Source of the DNA: Cottoperca gobio
Taxonomy: Eukaryota; Chordata; Actinopteri; Perciformes; Bovichtidae
Length of the DNA stretch: 64,000 nucleotides
Direction: 5' to 3'
Assembly (NCBI RefSeq): GCF_900634415.1
Contig: NC_041356.1
Coordinates: forward strand, 1,113,700 to 1,177,699
The translations under genes and the position numbers were made by a program. The first letter of the stretch is position 1. Each line of letters opens with the position of its first letter. A model generated the notes under the pieces. The model searched no databases and was not told the origin of the DNA. It saw only the letters and a program-made list of their open reading frames with translations. Shown piece by piece: positions 58,021 to 64,000 of the stretch.

Positions 58021-61000
58021 AATATTATTATATTATTATTACTATTATAATTATAAATTAAAACATTTACGTTTTTCCTTTATTCTATCCCAGAAGCACA
58101 AGTAGAGGCAACATAATTATAATATATTGGGCTGATTCAATGTATAGATCAGAGGTTTGTGTACCGTAATAAAACAAATCAATTCCAAATGCAACAAGGA
58201 AAAGAAAGATCAGCGGCTGGAGGCAAATTAAAGAAGTAAATATAAAAAAAGGAGCTTCAGCAATTACCTAACTGACTTAGCAGAAGTTAAATTTTAGATT
58301 AAACCTGAGCTGCCGGAATACACCGCATTTACCTGCCAAAACCAAACACAAAAGGAGAAAATCATCCCGATACCTTCTGGGCTTTAGTGTCAGCTGTGGC
58401 CACATATAACTCTGCCCAGTCCCCACTCTTACTTATAAAACACATGAGTTATGAACAGCATCAGTGTCAAAGCTGGAAACAAGACCAGGAAGAAAGTTAA
58501 CAGCAACCAATGAGTTCATTTGCATCCCATTTCCCAGGGACTGTAGCTGATACAGCTAAATCTGACACATGTACATCATATTGATGTTCATTTTTATTTA
58601 TTTATTGATGTGCACAATAGGACACAATAGGAAGTTAAAGAAAAATGAGGGATATTAGAGGGAGAGAGACATCGTAAATAAATACAGTTGGCATAAAGAT
58701 AGTTTGTCTTCCTGATTGAACTTATGCTAAACTTCAGATTTTACACAATACACACAACACTACCAGCAAAAACACCTAACATTTATTCTTCATTTTTAAC
58801 TTAATTATCCTGTGATTTGATGTTGCTATTTTAGAATGCTGCAAAATACGAGATAAATTTCAATTTTTAATACTAATTTGGATTTCATATAACAATGCAC
58901 GGCAACTACGATGTGGTTAAAGTCAGGCACGCTACACGCCCTTTCACCACCCCCGACCTCCACCTTGCTACATAAAGGGCACGTTGGTATTCATATTGGC
59001 ATCATATATACTGGTATGCTAAAATTCTCTTTAAAGATTCTAAGAGAAATGCGACAAATTAGAACTCTAATATTTTTGTGTTTCCTTCATTCACTGCAGC
59101 TTGCCCTTCTGTTTGTATTGTATTGCAGTTTAAATGGTCAAGTAAGATAAATGGCCTTAGTAATGTAGCTTTCATTATAACAATAGTGTGACATCATGAA
59201 TCGATATTTCCAGACATAGTTTGATTAAAATGCACAACAAACACGAGCTGCAGCACTGAAATATGCACTTCACCCTAGAAATGATGATATCCTGTACATA
59301 TTGTGATCCATGACATCCCATCTGCCTGTGCGCCGGCTCTCTATGGCAGCTGCCATTTACGATTAGAATCAAAAGCTCAGTCGGTCAACGGATCGCCTGG
59401 AAATTTCTAAGGTCGGGGAGAAACTGTGGGCAACATCAATCCAAATTCATGAGTCTCACGGGTGACATGGGACGTCTGCGAGGTGCACTTCTCGGTTTGA
59501 GAAGCAAGGATCACTGACAGGTCAAGGAGAGGGAAGGGTGAAAATATCAATGCAAAATACTGGCATTGGAAATATCTCAGACACAAAGGAAGAAAGGACG
59601 ATGAAGAATACCCAAAAAAGGGGCCTACCCTGTTAGCTCGAATCACGCGTGATACACGTAAGTTATTACATAGCAAAACAGAATTTCCAGTACTGTAGCG
59701 ACTCAGAAATCCCAGAACCCAAAAGTACAAATTCAAGAAGCAGCTGAATGTCCTAAATCCTGGAAACCGGTTTTCAGGCAAAGACAGAATAATACATGCA
59801 TACAACGCTGCAAAACTGGGAATGAAACAGTAGACAGAGGCAGGCAGAGGGTAAATTAATCTTTAATCTCTAATTTTAAAGATAATAATCAACTTTTTTC
59901 AATTTCAAGTTTGTTCATCATTTGCATAGACTCTTACGGAGAAATAACCACAGGAACCGTTGAGTCTTATTGACTATGACTCTCTTTTGTTAAACTGATG
60001 GATTTAGATAATGCTTTGATACACGTCTTGAATATACTATTTTACTAACATTAGATTTGATTTAAAGTGAAAAAACATTAGAATGAAGGCAAATTTGTAC
60101 TTTCCGCGTCCGCCTGTACGCAAGGATCCACGCAGATCGTCAACGCGCAGCCTATACACTTAGCGAGCGAGCCGACCGCACATGGTCCAGTTTGTTCCGC
60201 ACTCCAGTCCAAGTAGGTGGTGTATGCGCCTCTAGCAGGTTTGCTGAAAAGAATATGAAGGTAACAAACTGAATGGTTGCTTTGAAGAGCTAACTTCCTT
60301 GACCATTATCACTCAGCTCAGTCACGCGTACGTACTTAATCCCAGATTGTCTCTCAAAACACAAATTAATGATTTTTTCCACCACAATAAATTCAGCTCT
60401 AACTAGATTAACTTCCTCTAATGTATGTCCTATAAGCAGAAAATTAGTGTTACATTATGAGGATATTAAAGCTTACAGATGGGTATGTTTTTAGGCTAGT
60501 TTAGGTGTCTCATCCTATTACACTTTGTCGTGGTTGTTGCCGCTTGCTTATCCCAACACAGCCCCAGCCAGGCTCCACCAAATTGAGATTTTCTGTGTAG
60601 AGACAGCTGCCAAAATGGCTGCAAGCAGTGAATCCAAGCTCTCTAAGATGGGTCCTACATTTCCATTTATGCAACAAAATAAAAACATTTTAATTGGACT
60701 CTCCCTGCCTTATAAACCATTGCAACTTTCAAACTCTACTACCAGTTTGTAAAGCAGGCTTTCTGTTATTATATTCTGTCATTTGTTGTCTCCAAGCCCA
60801 AGATGAGAAAAAACATCTGGTGACATGACATGTTTCAGACTGAACAAAGCTACTCCATAGCCACAGCGGACATTTTATAACCGTTTAATTAACTGTAATC
60901 AAAGTCTGGTCGCTATGACTTGGAACCACAACTTCAACACATGCTAAAGTTCCAGTGTGAGTGAACCTAACGTGACTATCCTTATGACTAACATATGAAT

Positions 61001-63644
61001 AATAAAAAGTTAGCTTTAAGGTAAAACCTTTGATTCATCACAGGTTCTACAGTCAACAAGTCCTCAAGACTTCCAAAACGAGCACTACAAAAGCTATTTT
61101 GATTTTGAATGATCGTGCAAAAACCCTGGATTTAAGTTTTTTCCTACAATATCTGCACGAGGCAACTACAAACAAACACTTATTGCAAGTCCATGACGGG
61201 ATGCTCTAGCCTCCTGCATGAAAGCTGGACATGCTACACAGCCATCAACAACCCCAATACCCTAACTTTCCTCCTCTTTATAAAAGGGACTTGCTTGGCA
61301 CTGCTGGCACTTGAGTAAAATCATCCAATATGAGCGTAACTCCAAGGATGTTACGCTCAAAAGCTCAAATAAGACGAAGGTTATAACCTCACAATACTTC
61401 CTTCATGATTTACACATACCCAAGAGGTCACTTGTCAGGCAAACGTTTATTATAAGGTCACTTTAAATAACCAAAGGAATGGAATTTTATCTTAAGTAAA
61501 AGGTTGAGGGAAGTTCCATCGCAGAGTTTACGGGCGTATGTAAAGTCTTACCTTTCCAGACCGGGGAGAGTTCTGCCAATACACAGAGTCTCTGCCTGTT
61601 TAAGCTTCAAGTCTCAGCAGCACAGAGCAGCACAAGAGAGACTGGCATTGATCACTGACAGAGTATGGTTATTGTGTGGGAAGAGACTGTAAAATGTTAC
61701 TGCTCATGGTTAAGGGCTGGAAGAAGAAGCCATCTGCTTCGTCTTTATTGCATCAACACGGAGACTTAAGTATTCGCTGAAGAGGCCTTGGTCCTCGTCT
61801 TCTCACGTGTCAACACCAGAGAGCTAGCTGCTCCTGAAGAATCCCATCGTCATGCCTCAGCGGTCCCTTTACTGCCTTTATGTATCTGTTTGCTACCCCG
61901 AGGCGACAGGGATTGTCTGTGCTTAAACACAGAGGAAGAGAGGAGTCCTTGTCTCAGTTCTCCCCTCCCCTCTCCCCCCCATATCTGTCTCTGTGAATGC
62001 GGTTACTGCCACTGTTTGTCTAAATCATCAGAGGCCAGCTTTTCCTCAGTGAAGTATTAAATGCCACACTTCTTGCCCTCGACTTGTGGCGCTGCTTTAA
62101 GTCTACAGGTCTGACAGTCTCTTCATTCTGCAAGAGCGCACACGGGCCACACTCTCCAACCATCCACACACATTCCATCCACTGCTGGATTCGTACAGGC
62201 CTTTAACTTGTTTCCTGGATCTGCAGACTGTAAAAAAGAAGAAGTTTGATTCCATATTCTTTTTGTGACAGCAGTTGAAAAAGTATTTTTTGCCTTTTGC
62301 GTCAATTAATTCATCTTTAATGCTACACGCTAACTAATCTTCAGCTGTACCATCAGCGGTGATATTCAAACAAGGACCAGTCTTAATCAATTTTTTTAAT
62401 CTGAAGTGGCAGCCTATCCTTATCATTGTTTGAATTTAGATCTCCTCAGAGAATAAGGAATTTGAAACACACACAACAATCTTAACTTCTAAGCCTAGTT
62501 ACAACAAAAAGTTCAAGGGCTGCTGTGGTGCTAAAACCTGGTTAAGAGGAAAACTTAATTGGAAGCTTAATTTGACACCACTCGATCCCCAACAAAAGCA
62601 CAAACAAATAAACTGGTGAAACGTCCACTGGATTGTGCACGTCTCTTTTAATGCGACCGAATAATCCAATGAAAACAAAATATGTCCAAAAGCCCTTTCG
62701 AAATGCAAAAAATATAATCCAGTAAAGTGCAATACATTGCAAAGAAAAAAGATGCTCCGGCCTTTAGTTTCCCTCTTTGGACAAGGTACTAACATAAAGA
62801 AGAAAAACAGAACACCTTAAATAAACAAAGGTTTCTTCGAGGTTTTGAAAGTAGGAAGCAGGGAACATAAAATAGAAATTGAGCATTTATTCGAACAATC
62901 AGTTGAACATTTAGTCAATGCATCATTAGAACTTATAAGTACCGAAATGGATCCGAACGGTATAACTACACAATTTAAGTTAACCTGACCTGAAACTCAC
63001 AAATGTATCTAATTACACTGAATTACTGCCATATTTCACACCAATAACCTGTAATCCAACTTTCGCAGATTTGCAGAAACATCTACTAAAACCTCGACTA
63101 GGGTGTAGTTTGGATGTTGAAATCCTCCGTGACAGTTACATCATACGTGTGTATGAACATGTGTCATGTTCTGAGGTGGATTTGTAATCCCGCTGAACAT
63201 TTGATTTGGCTTCACCCAGGCGGCAGTGACGTCCCCCCTCATCATCAGTTCTATGAAAGTCACCCAGTCAATCTGGGCCGAGCCGCTGACTGAGGCTGAT
63301 ATATACTTCAGAGGTGAGGAGGATACCCCCGACTGCTGAGGGGTTATGATGTGGGGAGAGGGAATAAATGATGGGCGATATCAAAGGCCTGCCTTCTGCA
63401 CTGCTCTCTTCCTGCCTCGTCCTCAGGCTCTCACTCCTCTTCCTCGGTCCTGCTTGTAGGCCTCTTTCACACCACACGCCAATGAGAAAAAAAACATTCA
63501 GGATTTTATTCTTGTAGATTTGAAATGAACTTGACCTTCGTATCACAGGGAATCCTGTTGCAAGAGTATGCATTTCCAGGCTGAACGGAAAGGATACTGT
63601 GGATTGTGAATATGTCATTGCTTCCTTGAGATCAAATATGGGAA
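58021..63644. other. Non-coding DNA
   Basis: No gene recognised in 5.6 kb. 60110-60240 is a small CpG-rich patch with many CGCG/GCGC words in otherwise AT-rich DNA. 61331-61359 is a small stem-loop. 61780-62060 and 63190-63480 are balanced, non-repetitive and have short open frames without domains. Possible regulatory DNA cannot be separated from neutral DNA here. Confidence 0.45.
61331..61359. repeat. Perfect 10-bp inverted repeat, 9-bp loop
   Basis: TGAGCGTAAC (61331-61340) and GTTACGCTCA (61350-61359) are exact reverse complements. Confidence 0.9.
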
Positions 63645-63925
63645 TTGCACATGCCTAAAGATTTACATTTACGCAAAGAAAAAACAGAAGTTATTGGGGT
63701 TCAGAAAGATAACAAAGTCTTTAAGGATCCTATGGCATCCAATTGTCCCGGAGCCCTAAATAGATGTCCGTTTGGGTCGTGTAATTACTTCTATGTATTT
63801 TTAATGTTGATGTCCTGTTTTTCTTAATGTAATTTTTAATGTTATATGTACATGTAATGCGTCTTTGAGTACCTTTTAAAAGCGCTCTATAAATAAAATG
63901 TATTATTATTATTATTATTATTGTT
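63645..63925 (+). mobile_element. LINE 3' end with (ATT)n tail
   Basis: 63645-63700 reads DLHLRKEKTEVIGVQK, resembling the LHLNKDKTEVI block just after the catalytic box of L2/Rex1-type reverse transcriptases. It is followed, after a deletion, by a 3' end TAAAAGCGCTCTATAAATAA and eight ATT units (63900-63923). Such an AGCGCTATATAAATAA-plus-microsatellite tail is typical of fish L2-group LINEs. Plus strand, strongly truncated. Confidence 0.7.
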
Positions 63926-64000
63926 AATTGTATGTTAGAAAGGCTGCCCTTGTTCAAACTTTGAAACTTATATTTATTCTTTCCTGTAAAGTGACCTCTT

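Noticed and set aside
1..64000. CRISPR arrays, bacterial promoters, operons or prophage
   Set aside because: No direct repeats with unique spacers, no bacterial-type gene layout; the DNA is vertebrate.

Overview
The window is a gene-poor stretch of vertebrate nuclear DNA, almost certainly from a ray-finned (teleost, probably percomorph) fish. The evidence is the repeat content. There is an L2 LINE with an (ATTTGA)n-type tail, a Rex3/RTE-like LINE ending in a GATG tract, a Tx1-like LINE, tRNA-derived SINEs of the fish type, several hAT elements, a PIF/Harbinger-like element and long (AC)n, (AT)n and (CT)n microsatellites. No host protein-coding exon, rRNA or tRNA gene, CRISPR array or operon could be recognised. 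The window behaves like a gene desert or the inside of a very large intron.

Layout. 1-5094 is unique-looking non-coding DNA. 5095-9290 is a minus-strand L2 LINE interrupted by a hAT element (8-bp target duplication) and by a second repeat. 12349-13290 is a PIF/Harbinger-like non-autonomous element with a TTA duplication. 15211-15618 is a solo LTR with a TTAAG duplication. 17463-18740 is a DNA-transposon-like repeat whose parts recur at 8.6, 36.6 and 39.9 kb. 21190-21780 is a pyrimidine-only-looking tract. 23224-23637 is a compound AT/CATA satellite. 26761-27140 is a LINE fragment. 27780-29478 is a hAT element with near-intact termini and a broken GTF2IRD2/ZBED5-like transposase. 34055-35640 is a broken Tx1-like LINE. 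35960-36082 is a HARBI1-like transposase remnant. 38453-39384 is another hAT element, followed by a LINE tail. 40404-42459 is a solo LTR split by a hAT element that itself carries an L2 tail and a SINE. 45205-45359 is a SINE with a (GTAAT)n tail. 51438-52850 is two LINEs of different clades fused end to end. 56148-58020 is a Rex3/RTE-like LINE lacking its endonuclease and the catalytic part of its reverse transcriptase. 63645-63925 is a final LINE tail. The DNA between these is non-coding and mostly unassignable by eye.

The annotation is therefore a record of successive transpositions rather than of a pathway. Seven insertions can be proved from target-site duplications read directly in the sequence: gcttagac, tta, ttaag, atgaacag, ctgcacac/ttgcacac, attac and gctgaaag. 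All the transposon genes are broken, so none is expected to make an active enzyme. The longest intact frame is about 303 codons of reverse transcriptase at 51441-52349. I did not find a new defence, metabolic or signalling system. The most informative objects are the nested and chimeric insertions.
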